64,000 bases of DNA from Erinaceus europaeus (GCF_950295315.1 NC_080181.1:186001-250000), one strand, 5' to 3'; positions 44,865-58,874 are shown, numbered from the stretch's first letter. Translations and numbers: made by a program. Notes: generated by a model from the letters alone, not told the origin.

Positions 44865-46178
44865 GTATGTAACATGTAGAGGTCTGAAAATATTTTTTAG
44901 CTAGAGACCTGCACAGCTCTGGATTAGGGTAGCAATGTGGATACACCTGGCCCTTCTGAGCCACAGTCATGAGAGACATCTCACAGAGCCATATCGTATA
45001 TCACTCTACAAATCTCTCTCAGCACAAACTACCACTGCCAAATCATCTACTTCCCTCTTGCTCCTTTTGTCCACCGAGTCTTATCCCAAAACTGTAAATC
45101 AAAGAAGAAATAGACATAGTGCAGTTCCCTGCACACAGGACAGGCTGAGGCTGGACCAGGGAGATGCAATACGCCAGCCTGCATCTTGGCTGGAGCATCA
45201 CTATGCTTACTTCGAATTTGGAGAGGCGAGGGCAGTTTTGGAGAGTGGGCTGCCGGCCAAGGGTTGCTTCTCAGAGTGGCTAAGACCTAGATGTTCTAAG
45301 TGTTACCTTTCCTCACAAACATAAAATAGCAATGCCACTTGTAAGAAGTATGCATGGGCATGGAGGGTTTGTCTTCCGTGCTCTGGCACTGATCAACACA
45401 GGGCCAGAATTTCAGTCCTTGTCTGTCTCTGTCATTCTGTCTCTCTGACTGTCTCTACGTGCCTTCTTCACTGGGCCCTTACTGGAAGTCACTGCATGCA
45501 TCGTGAACTCAGCCTTCCTGGTGTTGAAATTTTCCTTTCTTTGCCCTTTGGATTATTTAGTCTCCTGCACATGGTGTAGTACAGAGGGGAACTGCGGAGA
45601 CAGCGTTGCTGCTGCAGGTTCCAGGCATATGTCCATCTCCAGCTGCAGCTGTCCAGGCCCTCTGTGCTTGACTGCCATTCTCCAGGGCCCTGAGGCTGAC
45701 ACTCAGCCTCAATGCAGCCCTCCACACCTTCCTGCACAGCATCCTTGTCCTTATTCCATGAGAGCCCCGGTCAAGGGAAGTGAAACTCGATCCCCCTGGC
45801 ACACACACTGTGCTTTCCCTCTATTAAGCCAAATGGAAAGGATCTGTGGTACTGATGGCCACACCAGTGTCCAGATTTCCCATGCAAAACGGAAGCTTCC
45901 AGTGTTCAGAAAGAGGGTGTTTTGATGGCTGTGAAATGTCTTTTCCAAGTGCCTCATGGTGTTTCAAATCCCTTTGAAACCTGAAGTTCTTTCTTGTATC
46001 TAGGGAATATTTTCACCACTGGCCAGAAGGGCCGCCCAACTAGGAGCACAGCTATCCAGGGGTCAGGAGGTCTTCCAGCCTGCTAGCTCCTGGAGGGATT
46101 CCTGAGTATGTCCTCAGGGCCCAAGTGTAAAAGGTGTTTCCAATTGCCTTGATTAGCAGCAGCCAGGCCCTCAGGTGA

Positions 46179-46238
46179 GGGGCGGGGCTGTGATCTTGAC
46201 TGGAAGCCCCTAATTTGGCCAATGGAGGCATCCATCTT
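46179..46238 (+). promoter_or_regulatory. Small GC-box/CCAAT module, U7
   Basis: CCAAT at 46219. Confidence 0.4.
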
Positions 46239-46837
46239 TTTTTGTCTGTCCATAGCAAGGGCCCGGGGAGTTTGTGCTTCCTGCAAACAGAGCGACATTG
46301 TATGGGACACTCATGCAAGCCTACTTCTGGGAATCTCTCAGAGTGTGATGTGTGGACACCAGGAAGCATGAGCAGGGATGTGAGGCCACAGGAGCAATTG
46401 CCTTAGCCGGACCCAAAGGGTAGGTGTAAGGGGCCGGGTTCATCCACTATTGTTTGGTTCAACACACTTCCCATCTATGTGGAAACACAGCCCTTTCTGG
46501 GTACTTTCTGGGCTTGTAATCTGCTGCCCTGAGCAGTGGACTGAGAGCCTGGAGGCTGAGTAGGCAGCCAAACGTGACTGGACAGGCTCAAGCCCCTGAA
46601 TTCTGAGGGGTGCCCCAGCTTCCCCCATTGGCAGTGTTTGGATCATAGTGAGGCATGGCATTGATTCGGAACTCAGGAGAGTGAGACATGAGAGTCCCTT
46701 TGCATATGCATTCTTGCTTAGCCACAATCTGGGCTAGCTGGCTTGCCCTGACCAGATAGGTTCTCTGTACATAAGTTGCAGGAGAGGCTGGCTCCCTTGC
46801 CACCCATGCTCTGAGACTACTACAGGTGATCTCTGAG

Positions 46838-46889
46838 CACACACAGACACACACAAACAGACAGACACACACACACACACACACACACA
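46838..46889. repeat. CA microsatellite, U7
   Basis: Shorter than in U8 by about 14 bp, one of the few differences between these near-twins. Confidence 0.95.
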
Positions 46890-46914
46890 TTACTGTCAGG
46901 TTGGTAGTAGAGCC

Positions 46915-49890
46915 TATGGTGAAGGCTGGGGCTGTCTGGGGTCTGTGGGCATGAGAGCTGCTGCCTTACAATCTCTACAAGCCAGGTTTGAACCTGTCAT
47001 CAATGAACACAGTGTAGGAGGTTTTTGAATTCTGGTCTCTTTCCAACTCATCTGTTTCTCTTCTCGCCTTCTCTATCTCTAACTCTCACATGCTCTCACA
47101 CACTCTGTCTTCACTCATTAATATTTTACTTAGATTCTTATTTTACTGACAGGCCCAGATAGACAAAGAGAGTTACCAGAGCACTGCTGAGCTCTGGCTT
47201 GTTGTGTTGGCGATTTCACCTAGGCTACTGGAGCCTCAGTTTGTAAGTCTTTCTGACACAAGCCATATTCTGTCTCCTCATTTCCATGCCAGTATCACTC
47301 AGAGTTTATAATAAAGATATACATACATGTATATATGTACATATAGATTTATATATCTGTCATTTTTAGAATGTTCGACCTATGTATTTGACCTTCTTTC
47401 AGAATTACCACATTTATAACAGCCTAGTTTTTCTGAAATAATTGGCCATATAGTTGGAGCAGGATTCAATACAATTATAAATAATAGAACCTTCCAGTAG
47501 CATTTCTAATCGTGTTTCTATTAGCATCCTTATTGTAATTATCATGGCCCAGATCTTCCCTCCTTTTTCTAGTGTAAGCTTCAATACGTATGTGTTTGTT
47601 TTCTTTCTCCGGAAATCTTAATGTCCCTGGACCCTGAAGTGTTAGGGAATTTTTGAAGCAGCCCTCTGTTTCTCAGCAGATGGTTTCTATGTTTCTGCTG
47701 TCATCAGGTCTTCTTGTGGTTTTTGTCTTTATTTATTTTTATTGTTTCAAGTCCTCCTAGATCATCCCCATTTATTTGCATATTTATTTATTTAGTCAGG
47801 TATCACATGTGGCATCATTTCTTCTGCTTGAGAGATTTTCTCTTATAACTGAAGGGAACTTTTGATGCACAATACATTTCCTGGGGCAAATACTACACAC
47901 ATATGGTGAAGGCTTGGGTTGTCTGGGGTCTGTGGGCATTAGAGCTGCTGCGTGACAATCTCTACAACCCAGGTTTGAACCTGTCATGAATGAACACAGC
48001 CTAGGGGGTTTTTGACTTCTGGTCTATTTCCAACTCTTCTATTTCTCTTCTCGCCATCTCTGTCTCTGACTCTCACAGGCTCTCTCTCACTCTGTCTGAA
48101 CTCAGGAATATTTTACTTATATCCTTATTTTATTGACAGGCCCAGATATACAAAGAGAGTGGCCAGAGCACTGCTGAGCTCTGGCTGGTTTTGTTTGTGA
48201 TTTCACCTAGGCTACTGGAGCCTCTGATTGGTAAGTCTCTCTGACTTAAGCCATATTCTGTCTCCTCATATCCATGGCAGTATCTCTCAGACTTTATAAT
48301 AAAGATATACATCCATATACATATATAAATATACATATATATCTCTGTCATTTTTAGAATTGTCAACCTATGTAATTGATCTTAATCAAAATTCACACAT
48401 TTACAACAGGTTCCTTTTTCCCTACTAATTGGCCACATAGTTGGAGCAGGATTCAATACAATTATAAATAATAGAACCTTCCAGTAGCATTTCTAATAGC
48501 ATTTCTATCAGCATCCTTATTTTAATTATCATAGTACAGAACTTGCCTCCTTTCTCTAGTGTAAGCTTCAATACATATGAGTTTCTTTTCATTCTCCCGA
48601 AATCTTAATTTCCCTGGACTCTGAAGGGTCTCGGAACTTTTGAAGCAGCCCTTGATTCACAGCAGATGGTTTCTATGTTTCTGCTGTCATCAGGTCTTCT
48701 TGTGCTTTTTGTTTTTATTTTTCATTTGTTTCAAATCCTCCTAGATAACCCCCATTTACTTGCATATTTATTTATTTATTTATTTATTTAATTGGTTCTA
48801 TATTACATGAGGGGTCCATTCTTCTGCTTGATAGATTTTTCTCTTATAATTGAAGGGAAGTTTACACTCACAATACATATCCTGTCGTAAACACTACACA
48901 CATATGGTGAAGGCTGGGGTTGTCTGGGGTCTGTGGACAGGAGACTGATGCCTTACAATCTCGACAACCCAGGTTTGAACCTGTCATGTATGAACACAGA
49001 GTGGGAGCTTTTGGACTTCTGGTCTCTTTCCAACTCTTCTATTTCTCTTCTTGCCTTCTCTGTCTCTGACTCTCACAGGCTCTCACTCACTCTGTCTGCA
49101 CTCATTAATATTTTACTTTTATATTATTTGACTGACAGGCCCAGATATACAAAGCGAGTCACCAGGCCCCGGCTGAGCTCTGGATTGTTTTGTTGGCGAT
49201 TTCACCTAGGTTTCTGGAGCCTCAGCTTTGTAAGTCTCTCTGGCACAAGCCATACTCTGTCTCCTCATAGCCATGCCAGTATCCCTCATAGTTGATAATA
49301 AAGATACACATACATATATGTACATATACATATATATATATATCAGACATTTTTAGAATTGTTGACCTTTTTATTTGATCTGAATGCAGAATTACCGCAT
49401 TTATAATAGCCTCCTTATTCATAAATAATTGGTCACATAGTTGGAGCAGGATTCACTACAATTATAAATTATAAACTTTCCAGGAGCATTTCCAATAGCC
49501 TTTCTATCAGTATCCTTATTGTAATTATCATAGCACAGAACTTGCCTCCATTTTCTAGTGTAAGCTTCAAATCGTATGCGTTTCTTTTCATTCTCAGAAT
49601 TCGTAATTTGCCTGGACCCTGTGTGTCAGGGAATTTTTGAAGCAGCCCTCTATTTCTCAGCAGACGTTTTCTATATTTCTGCTGTCATCAGGTCTTCCTG
49701 TGGTGTTTGTTTTTATTTTTTATTTTTTTCAAATCCTCTTAGATCATTCCCATTTATTTGCATATTTATTTATTTATTTATTTTGTCCGATATCACATGA
49801 GGGGTCATTTCTTCTGCCTGATAGATTTTCTCTTATAATTGAAGGGAACTTTTGACACACAATACATTTCCTTTTGCAGATACTACACAC
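46915..49890 (+). repeat. B-C-A subrepeat triplet at U7/U8 junction
   Basis: B 46915-47901, C 47902-48902 (TTTA tract interrupted by TTTAATTGG near 48787), A 48903-49890. Confidence 0.9.
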
Positions 49891-50155
49891 TACTACAACT
49901 GCTACTGCACTGTTTTTGACAGTGACATCCAATGCACAATGGATTAGTATTGCATGGCGCTAGAGAATGTTCACTATTTAACCTACAATGTTTTTAACCT
50001 CACAAATATTTATTCTGTTCTTTCTTGGGGGATGAATGGTTTACAGTCAACAGTTCCATATAATAGTGGGCACGGGGGGGTAATTTTTCCCACTACCCCT
50101 GTATTTCTGTACATCCTTTGTAACTTTCTTATTGAGGAGAAGCAAACAGTCATAA

Positions 50156-50276
50156 ATTGAGAGAGCAGGGCCCAAGCAGGAAGAGAGACAGAGAGACATC
50201 TGCAGCTCTGATTTGTCACTAGCCCAGCTTTACCCTAGCTGGGTAAGTGTGACCAGGGGCTCAAAACAGGGTCCTG
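50156..50276 (-). mobile_element. SINE fossil, U8
   Basis: Orthologous position; shares the TTTACCCTAG variant with U7. Confidence 0.5.
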
Positions 50277-50500
50277 GGATTCCACATAGTTCCCTGGCAG
50301 CTCCACCAGCTGTTCCTCCAACCCATGCTCCCTTCATTGTCCATGTAACTATCGATCTGCTCTAGGCATTTCTCACCTTCATATGCCAGACACTTAACAC
50401 TTCTCCCTTCCACCCATGAAACTTTGACCTTTTGCTAGGGTGCAAAACAGCAACTCCAATCCAAGTTATTTTTGGGACAAGTGTGTACGTCTCTGTGGGA

Positions 50501-50502
<2 letters not shown>

Positions 50503-50538
<36 letters not shown>
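50503..50538. repeat. TG microsatellite 1, U8 (36 bp)
   Basis: Pure GT tract. Confidence 0.95.
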
Positions 50539-50540
<2 letters not shown>

Positions 50541-50818
50541 GTGTGCATAAGTGTGTTTCAGTTAAGATTACCGCTGTTGTTTCTTTATTCCTGACACAGG
50601 GACTTAGGAACTGGGTTGTGTTATGACAAAGGAAGTTTCCACTGCACAAGTGGTTTTTCAAGTATGAATTGGCACATTGGATTGTGGACTCTGTTGTGCA
50701 TTCTCCCAGGTGGTCCTCAGATGGGTTCTTTCCTTTGCTATTCCCATGCTGTGTGTAATTTTCTGGGTAGACTCAAAGAGGAGTGGCATGGGGAGCTCAG
50801 CTGCATTCTGCTGTATGT

Positions 50819-50833
50819 CCACAAGGTGGCGGC
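50819..50833 (+). promoter_or_regulatory. CTCF-type motif 1, U8
   Basis: Core identical to U1. Confidence 0.8.
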
Positions 50834-51065
50834 AAAGACCATAGTTGAGTGTAGTGATTCTGTGGAATGAGGAGAACTCTAGGAATTGTGGCCCGTGGAC
50901 AGCAGGGTTGAAATTGACGTAGAGTGCCCTAGACATCTGTTCTTTCCTGTGGGGTGGGGGGATCCCCCATTTGGCTTTGCAAGTGGAAGGGGTTTCTCTC
51001 TTTGCCTGGGATGACTCTACTGGGAGCTTGTGAATCCCTGTGCTCAGCTGCATTCTGCTGGGTGT

Positions 51066-51080
51066 CCACAAGAGGGCAGC
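51066..51080 (+). promoter_or_regulatory. CTCF-type motif 2, U8
   Basis: Core identical to U1; spacing 247 bp. Confidence 0.85.
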
Positions 51081-51280
51081 ACCAGGGCGGGACTAAGGCT
51101 CCATGGGGCAAGTGCCCTGAGGCACTGGGCTAGGAGAGTGGCGACAGTGTTTCTGGGTGTGCCCCAAGAGCATGGCCAGCCTAGCGCAGGCAGGCAGTGT
51201 CCTAAGGACGGGCCCAGACAGGAGCTGTGGGGGTCGTGTTTGCAGAAACAGGGCCTTCAGAGGATGGCAGAAAGTCCCCG

Positions 51281-52017
51281 GGGGCGGGCCTCAGAGCCCG
51301 TGCCCAATGAGCCTGAGGGGAGAGCCCAGTGGGTATTCATAGAGACAGCTGGCCAATCAGAGAGGAGGAACGTCACCCTCAGGGGCGTGAAGCAAGAGCT
51401 GGCCAATGAGAACAGAGGAGGAGGTGCGTGGGCGGGCCTCAGAGAGCAGCCCACCAATGAGAGCCTGGGTGCTGGCTCTGGGTGGGCGTACCCCTGGAGG
51501 TCAGCCAATCAGGGTCCAGCGGAAGTGCCTGGGGGGCGGGCCCTCGGGAGGCTGTCCAATGAGCGCCTGGGGCGGGCCTCGTGGGCGGAGCCCAGGAGGC
51601 CGGCCAATCATGGGGCAAGGGCGGTGACCTTCCTGGGCGTGCCTTAGGAACTGGCCTATCAGAGGGCGCCCCTCAGACAGCAGCCCGCCAATGGGAGCCA
51701 AGAGAAGGCTGGCTGGGGGCGTGTCCCTGGGACACCAGGCCAATCAGAGTCGAGCGGAAGTGGCTGGTGGGCGGGCCTTCCGGAGGCTGCCCAATCAGCG
51801 TGCTGCAGGGCCGTGTGGGCGGTGCTCAAGGCCGCTGGCCAATCACTGACTAGGGGCCCGGACCCTCCTGGGCGTGTCCAAGCACACTGGCCAATGAGAT
51901 TGCTGGTGGGGTTCTGGGCGTGGCCTAGGCCTCTGGCCTATCAGAGCCTGGCTGGCGCCCTGTGGGCGGGCCTTCTGAAGGAATCCCACCAATGGGAGCT
52001 CAGAGCTGGCCTTAAAA
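51281..52017 (+). promoter_or_regulatory. Phased CCAAT/GC-box island, U8
   Basis: All CCAAT boxes kept; GGCCGGCCAATCATGG near 51599 adds a CpG next to a box. TATA-like box 52012-52017. Confidence 0.75.
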
Positions 52018-52132
52018 GGCTGGGCGTGCTTCCAGGAAATGCGAAGCAGGGTTCAGCCCAGGGCCCTGCCTTGCAGAAGCTGTCCAGTGCGCATGTGTAT
52101 AACTCCGTTTGTGCCTGTGCCTCTGTGGATTT

Positions 52133-52152
52133 GTGTGTGTGTGTGTGTGTGT
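52133..52152. repeat. TG microsatellite 2, U8 (20 bp)
   Basis: Contracted form. Confidence 0.9.
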
Positions 52153-52599
52153 CTGAGGGAGGGAGAGAGAGAGAGAACAACAGAATCACTGTGGCACAGG
52201 TGATTTTGTGCAAAACACTTGGCACATTCTGATTTACAGCTCAATATTGACACCAGGGCAGCTCTCCTTGGCCCTTGGTCACTTTTCTTCTTTTCAGATG
52301 TAAAGACACTGAAGAGGGAGAGGTTTTTGCCCTGAGGCTTGCACTGGGAACTAGCAGCTGCCCTGTTTGTGTTGCCAGACTAGGAAACCTGTGGTGCCTG
52401 TCCATGTGGAGAGTCTCCTGGATGACTTCCTTCACGAGCCTTTTTCGCTCGGTCCCGTTGGAGCTGCATATAGCTAATGATTTGGAGATTTTATTCCTTT
52501 GGACAATTCTTTTCCTGATGCAAAGTTTCTCTCCAGGTTTTAGCAACCAATTGTGTGAATGTCACATCGAATCCATTGTAGAAAATGACTACATCAGTG

Positions 52600-52652
52600 T
52601 CTCTCTCTCTCTTTCTCTCTCTCTCTCTATCTCTCTCTCTATATATATATAT
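52600..52652. repeat. TC/TA microsatellite, U8
   Basis: Same length as U7. Confidence 0.9.
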
Positions 52653-53966
52653 GTATGTAACATGTAGAGGTCTGAAAATATTTTTTAGCTAGAGACCTGC
52701 ACAGCTCTGGATTAGGGTAGCAATGTGGATACACCTGGCCCTTCTGAGCCACAGTCATGAGAGACATCTCACAGAGCCATATCGTATATCACTCTACAAA
52801 TCTCTCTCAGCACAAACTACCACTGCCAAATCATCTACTTCCCTCTTGCTCCTTTTGTCCACCGAGTCTTATCCCAAAACTGTAAATCAAAGAAGAAATA
52901 GACATAGTGCAGTTCCCTGCACACAGGACAGGCTGAGGCTGGACCAGGGAGATGCAATACGCCAGCCTGCATCTTGGCTGGAGCATCACTATGCTTACTT
53001 CGAATTTGGAGAGGCGAGGGCAGTTTTGGAGAGTGGGCTGCCGGCCAAGGGTTGCTTCTCAGAGTGGCTAAGACCTAGATGTTCTAAGTGTTACCTTTCC
53101 TCACAAACATAAAATAGCAATGCCACTTGTAAGAAGTATGCATGGGCATGGAGGGTTTGTCTTCCGTGCTCTGGCACTGATCAACACAGGGCCAGAATTT
53201 CAGTCCTTGTCTGTCTCTGTCATTCTGTCTCTCTGACTGTCTCTACGTGCCTTCTTCACTGGGCCCTTACTGGAAGTCACTGCATGCATCGTGAACTCAG
53301 CCTTCCTGGTGTTGAAATTTTCCTTTCTTTGCCCTTTGGATTATTTAGTCTCCTGCACATGGTGTAGTACAGAGGGGAACTGCGGAGACAGCGTTGCTGC
53401 TGCAGGTTCCAGGCATATGTCCATCTCCAGCTGCAGCTGTCCAGGCCCTCTGTGCTTGACTGCCATTCTCCAGGGCCCTGAGGCTGACACTCAGCCTCAA
53501 TGCAGCCCTCCACACCTTCCTGCACAGCATCCTTGTCCTTATTCCATGAGAGCCCCGGTCAAGGGAAGTGAAACTCGATCCCCCTGGCACACACACTGTG
53601 CTTTCCCTCTATTAAGCCAAATGGAAAGGATCTGTGGTACTGATGGCCACACCAGTGTCCAGATTTCCCATGCAAAACGGAAGCTTCCAGTGTTCAGAAA
53701 GAGGGTGTTTTGATGGCTGTGAAATGTCTTTTCCAAGTGCCTCATGGTGTTTCAAATCCCTTTGAAACCTGAAGTTCTTTCTTGTATCTAGGGAATATTT
53801 TCACCACTGGCCAGAAGGGCCGCCCAACTAGGAGCACAGCTATCCAGGGGTCAGGAGGTCTTCCAGCCTGCTAGCTCCTGGAGGGATTCCTGAGTATGTC
53901 CTCAGGGCCCAAGTGTAAAAGGTGTTTCCAATTGCCTTGATTAGCAGCAGCCAGGCCCTCAGGTGA

Positions 53967-54026
53967 GGGGCGGGGCTGTGATCTTGACTGGAAGCCCCTA
54001 ATTTGGCCAATGGAGGCATCCATCTT
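53967..54026 (+). promoter_or_regulatory. Small GC-box/CCAAT module, U8
   Basis: CCAAT at 54007. Confidence 0.4.
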
Positions 54027-54623
54027 TTTTTGTCTGTCCATAGCAAGGGCCCGGGGAGTTTGTGCTTCCTGCAAACAGAGCGACATTGTATGGGACACTC
54101 ATGCAAGCCTACTTCTGGGAATCTCTCAGAGTGTGATGTGTGGACACCAGGAAGCATGAGCAGGGATGTGAGGCCACAGGAGCAATTGCCTTAGCCGGAC
54201 CCAAAGGGTAGGTGTAAGGGGCCGGGTTCATCCACTATTGTTTGGTTCAACACACTTCCCATCTATGTGGAAACACAGCCCTTTCTGGGTACTTTCTGGG
54301 CTTGTAATCTGCTGCCCTGAGCAGTGGACTGAGAGCCTGGAGGCTGAGTAGGCAGCCAAACGTGACTGGACAGGCTCAAGCCCCTGAATTCTGAGGGGTG
54401 CCCCAGCTTCCCCCATTGGCAGTGTTTGGATCATAGTGAGGCATGGCATTGATTCGGAACTCAGGAGAGTGAGACATGAGAGTCCCTTTGCATATGCATT
54501 CTTGCTTAGCCACAATCTGGGCTAGCTGGCTTGCCCTGACCAGATAGGTTCTCTGTACATAAGTTGCAGGAGAGGCTGGCTCCCTTGCCACCCATGCTCT
54601 GAGACTACTACAGGTGATCTCTG

Positions 54624-54651
54624 AGCACACACAGACACACACAAACAGACA

Positions 54652-54689
<38 letters not shown>
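54624..54689. repeat. CA microsatellite, U8
   Basis: Longest uninterrupted CA run in the right-hand subgroup. Confidence 0.95.
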
Positions 54690-54690
<1 letters not shown>

Positions 54691-54714
54691 TACTGTCAGG
54701 TTGGTAGTAGAGCC

Positions 54715-56567
54715 TATGGTGAAGGCTGGGGCTGTCTGGGGTCTGTGGGCATGAGAGCTGCTGCCTTACAATCTCTACAAGCCAGGTTTGAACCTGTCAT
54801 CAATGAACACAGTGTAGGAGGTTTTTGAATTCTGGTCTCTTTCCAACTCATCTATTTCTCTTCTCGCCTTCTCTATCTCTAACTCTCACATGCTCTCACA
54901 CACTCTGTCTTCACTCATTAATATTTTACTTAGATTCTTATTTTACTGACAGGCCCAGATAGACAAAGAGAGTTACCAGAGCACTGCTGAGCTCTGGCTT
55001 GTTGTGTTGGCGATTTCACCTAGGCTACTGGAGCCTCAGTTTGTAAGTCTTTCTGACACAAGCCATATTCTGTCTCCTCATTTCCATGCCAGTATCACTC
55101 AGAGTTTATAATAAAGATATACATACATGTATATATGTACATATAGATTTATATATCTGTCATTTTTAGAATGTTCGACCTATGTATTTGACCTTCTTTC
55201 AGAATTACCACATTTATAACAGCCTAGTTTTTCTGAAATAATTGGCCATATAGTTGGAGCAGGATTCAATACAATTATAAATAATAGAACCTTCCAGTAG
55301 CATTTCTAATCGTGTTTCTATTAGCATCCTTATTGTAATTATCATGGCCCAGATCTTCCCTCCTTTTTCTAGTGTAAGCTTCAATACGTATGTGTTTGTT
55401 TTCTTTCTCCGGAAATCTTAATGTCCCTGGACCCTGAAGTGTTAGGGAATTTTTGAAGCAGCCCTCTGTTTCTCAGCAGATGGTTTCTATGTTTCTGCTG
55501 TCATCAGGTCTTCTTGTGGTTTTTGTCTTTATTTATTTTTATTGTTTCAAGTCCTCCTAGATCATCCCCATTTATTTGCATATTTATTTATTTAGTCAGG
55601 TATCACATGTGGCATCATTTCTTCTGCTTGAGAGATTTTCTCTTATAACTGAAGGGAACTTTTGATGCACAATACATTTCCTGGGGCAAATACTACACAC
55701 ATATGGTGAAGGCTTGGGTTGTCTGGGGTCTGTGGGCATTAGAGCTGCTGCGTGACAATCTCTACAACCCAGGTTTGAACCTGTCATGAATGAACACAGC
55801 CTAGGGGGTTTTTGACTTCTGGTCTATTTCCAACTCTTCTATTTCTCTTCTCGCCATCTCTGTCTCTGACTCTCACAGGCTCTCTCTCACTCTGTCTGAA
55901 CTCAGGAATATTTTACTTATATCCTTATTTTATTGACAGGCCCAGATATACAAAGAGAGTGGCCAGAGCACTGCTGAGCTCTGGCTGGTTTTGTTTGTGA
56001 TTTCACCTAGGCTACTGGAGCCTCTGATTGGTAAGTCTCTCTGACTTAAGCCATATTCTGTCTCCTCATATCCATGGCAGTATCTCTCAGACTTTATAAT
56101 AAAGATATACATCCATATACATATATAAATATACATATATATCTCTGTCATTTTTAGAATTGTCAACCTATGTAATTGATCTTAATCAAAATTCACACAT
56201 TTACAACAGGTTCCTTTTTCCCTACTAATTGGCCACATAGTTGGAGCAGGATTCAATACAATTATAAATAATAGAACCTTCCAGTAGCATTTCTAATAGC
56301 ATTTCTATCAGCATCCTTATTTTAATTATCATAGTACAGAACTTGCCTCCTTTCTCTAGTGTAAGCTTCAATACATATGAGTTTCTTTTCATTCTCCCGA
56401 AATCTTAATTTCCCTGGACTCTGAAGGGTCTCGGAACTTTTGAAGCAGCCCTTGATTCACAGCAGATGGTTTCTATGTTTCTGCTGTCATCAGGTCTTCT
56501 TGTGCTTTTTGTTTTTATTTTTCATTTGTTTCAAATCCTCCTAGATAACCCCCATTTACTTGCATAT

Positions 56568-56602
<35 letters not shown>

Positions 56603-57700
56603 TTTGGTTCTATATTACATGAGGGGTCCATTCTTCTGCTTGATAGATTTTTCTCTTATAATTGAAGGGAAGTTTACACTCACAATACATATCCTGTCGT
56701 AAATACTACACACATATGGTGAAGGCTGGGGTTGTCTGGGGTCTGTGGACAGGAGACTGATGCCTTACAATCTCGACAACCCAGGTTTGAACCTGTCATG
56801 TATGAACACAGAGTGGGAGCTTTTGGACTTCTGGTCTCTTTCCAACTCTTCTATTTCTCTTCTTGCCTTCTCTGTCTCTGACTCTCACAGGCTCTCACTC
56901 ACTCTGTCTGCACTCATTAATATTTTACTTTTATATTATTTGACTGACAGGCCCAGATATACAAAGCGAGTCACCAGGCCCCGGCTGAGCTCTGGATTGT
57001 TTTGTTGGCGATTTCACCTAGGTTTCTGGAGCCTCAGCTTTGTAAGTCTCTCTGGCACAAGCCATACTCTGTCTCCTCATAGCCATGCCAGTATCCCTCA
57101 TAGTTGATAATAAAGATACACATACATATATGTACATATACATATATATATATATATCAGACATTTTTAGAATTGTTGACCTTTTTATTTGATCTGAATG
57201 CAGAATTACCGCATTTATAATAGCCTCCTTATTCATAAATAATTGGTCACATAGTTGGAGCAGGATTCACTACAATTATAAATTATAAACTTTCCAGGAG
57301 CATTTCCAATAGCCTTTCTATCAGTATCCTTATTGTAATTATCATAGCACAGAACTTGCCTCCATTTTCTAGTGTAAGCTTCAAATCGTATGCGTTTCTT
57401 TTCATTCTCAGAATTCGTAATTTGCCTGGACCCTGTGTGTCAGGGAATTTTTGAAGCAGCCCTCTATTTCTCAGCAGACATTTTCTATATTTCTGCTGTC
57501 ATCAGGTCTTCCTGTGGTGTTTGTTTTTATTTTTTATTTTTTTCAAATCCTCTTAGATCATTCCCATTTATTTGCATATTTATTTATTTATTTCGTCCGG
57601 TATCACATGAGGGGTCATTTCTTCTGCCTGATAGATTTTCTCTTATAATTGAAGGGAACTTTTGACACACAATACATTTCCTTTTGCAGATACTACACAC
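54715..57700 (+). repeat. B-C-A subrepeat triplet at U8/U9 junction
   Basis: B 54715-55701, C 55702-56714 (1013 bp, longest C owing to an expanded TTTA tract at ~56569-56605), A 56715-57700. Confidence 0.9.
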
Positions 57701-57965
57701 TACTACAACTGCTACTGCACTGTTTTTGACAGTGACATCCAATGCACAATGGATTAGTATTGCATGGCTCTAGAGAATGTTCACTATTTAACCTACAATG
57801 TTTTTAACCTCACAAATATTTATTCTGTTCTTTCTTGGGGGATGAATGGTTTACAGTCAACAGTTCCATATAATAGTGGGCACGGGGGGGTAATTTTTCC
57901 CACTACCCCTGTATTTCTGTACATCCTTTGTAACTTTCTTATTGAGGAGAAGCAAACAGTCATAA

Positions 57966-58086
57966 ATTGAGAGAGCAGGGCCCAAGCAGGAAGAGAGACA
58001 GAGAGACATCTGCAGCTCTGATTTGTCACTAGCCCAGCTTTTCCCTAGCTGGGTAAGTGTGACCAGGGGCTCAAAACAGGGTCCTG
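57966..58086 (-). mobile_element. SINE fossil, U9
   Basis: Orthologous position; has the ancestral TTTTCCCTAG, unlike neighbouring U8. Confidence 0.5.
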
Positions 58087-58310
58087 GGATTCCACATAGT
58101 TCCCTGGCAGCTCCACCAGCTGTTCCTCCAACCCATGCTCCCTTCGTTGTCCATGTAACTATCAATCTGCTCTAGGCATTTCTCACCTTCATATGCCAGA
58201 AACTTAACACTTCTCCCTTCCACCCATGAAACTTTGACCTTTTGCTAGGGTGCAAAACAGCAACTCCAATCCAAGTTATTTTCGGGACAAGTGTGTACGT
58301 CTCTGTGGGA

Positions 58311-58312
<2 letters not shown>

Positions 58313-58348
<36 letters not shown>
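58313..58348. repeat. TG microsatellite 1, U9 (36 bp)
   Basis: Pure GT tract. Confidence 0.95.
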
Positions 58349-58350
<2 letters not shown>

Positions 58351-58628
58351 GTGTGCATAAGTGTGTTTCAGTTAAGATTACCGCTGTTGTTTCTTTATTC
58401 CTGACACAGGGACTTAGGAACTGGGTTGTGTTATGACAAAGGAAGTTTCCACTGCACAAGTGGTTTTTCAAGTATGAATTGGCACATTGGATTGTGGACT
58501 CTGTTGTGCATTCTCCCAGGTGGTCCTCAGATGGGTTCTTTCCTTTGCTATTCCCATGCTGTGTGTAATTTTCTGGGTAGACTCAAAGAGGAGTGGCATG
58601 GGGAGCTCAGCTGCATTCTGCTGTATGT

Positions 58629-58643
58629 CCACAAGGTGGCGGC
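58629..58643 (+). promoter_or_regulatory. CTCF-type motif 1, U9
   Basis: Core identical to U1. Confidence 0.8.
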
Positions 58644-58874
58644 AAAGACCATAGTTGAGTGTAGTGATTCTGTGGAATGAGGAGAACTCTAGGAATTGTG
58701 GCCCGTGGACAGCAGGGTTGAAATTGACGTAGAGTGCCCTAGACATCTGTTCTTTCCTGTGGGGTGGGGGGATCCCCCATTTGGCTTTGCAAGTGGAAGG
58801 GGTTTCTCTCTTTGCCTGGGATGACTCTACTGGGAGCTTGTGAATCCCTGTGCTCAGCTGCATTCTGCTGGTGT

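Larger units (their letters stand above)
41170..48959 (+). repeat. Macrosatellite monomer U7 (7790 bp)
   Basis: Complete copy nearly identical to U8. Shared private variants include ATGGCGCTAGAG near 42165, CTTTACCCTAG near 42437, CAGACACTTAAC near 42597, CTTCACGAGCC near 44642 and CTCCACACC near 45720. U7 alone has GGGCTGGAC right after the second CTCF-type motif and CAGCGTAGCGC near 43389. Confidence 0.96.
48960..56771 (+). repeat. Macrosatellite monomer U8 (7812 bp)
   Basis: Complete copy, near-twin of U7. Its length excess comes mainly from the long TTTA tract at the end of its subrepeat C (about 56569-56605) and a longer CA tract. Confidence 0.96.
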
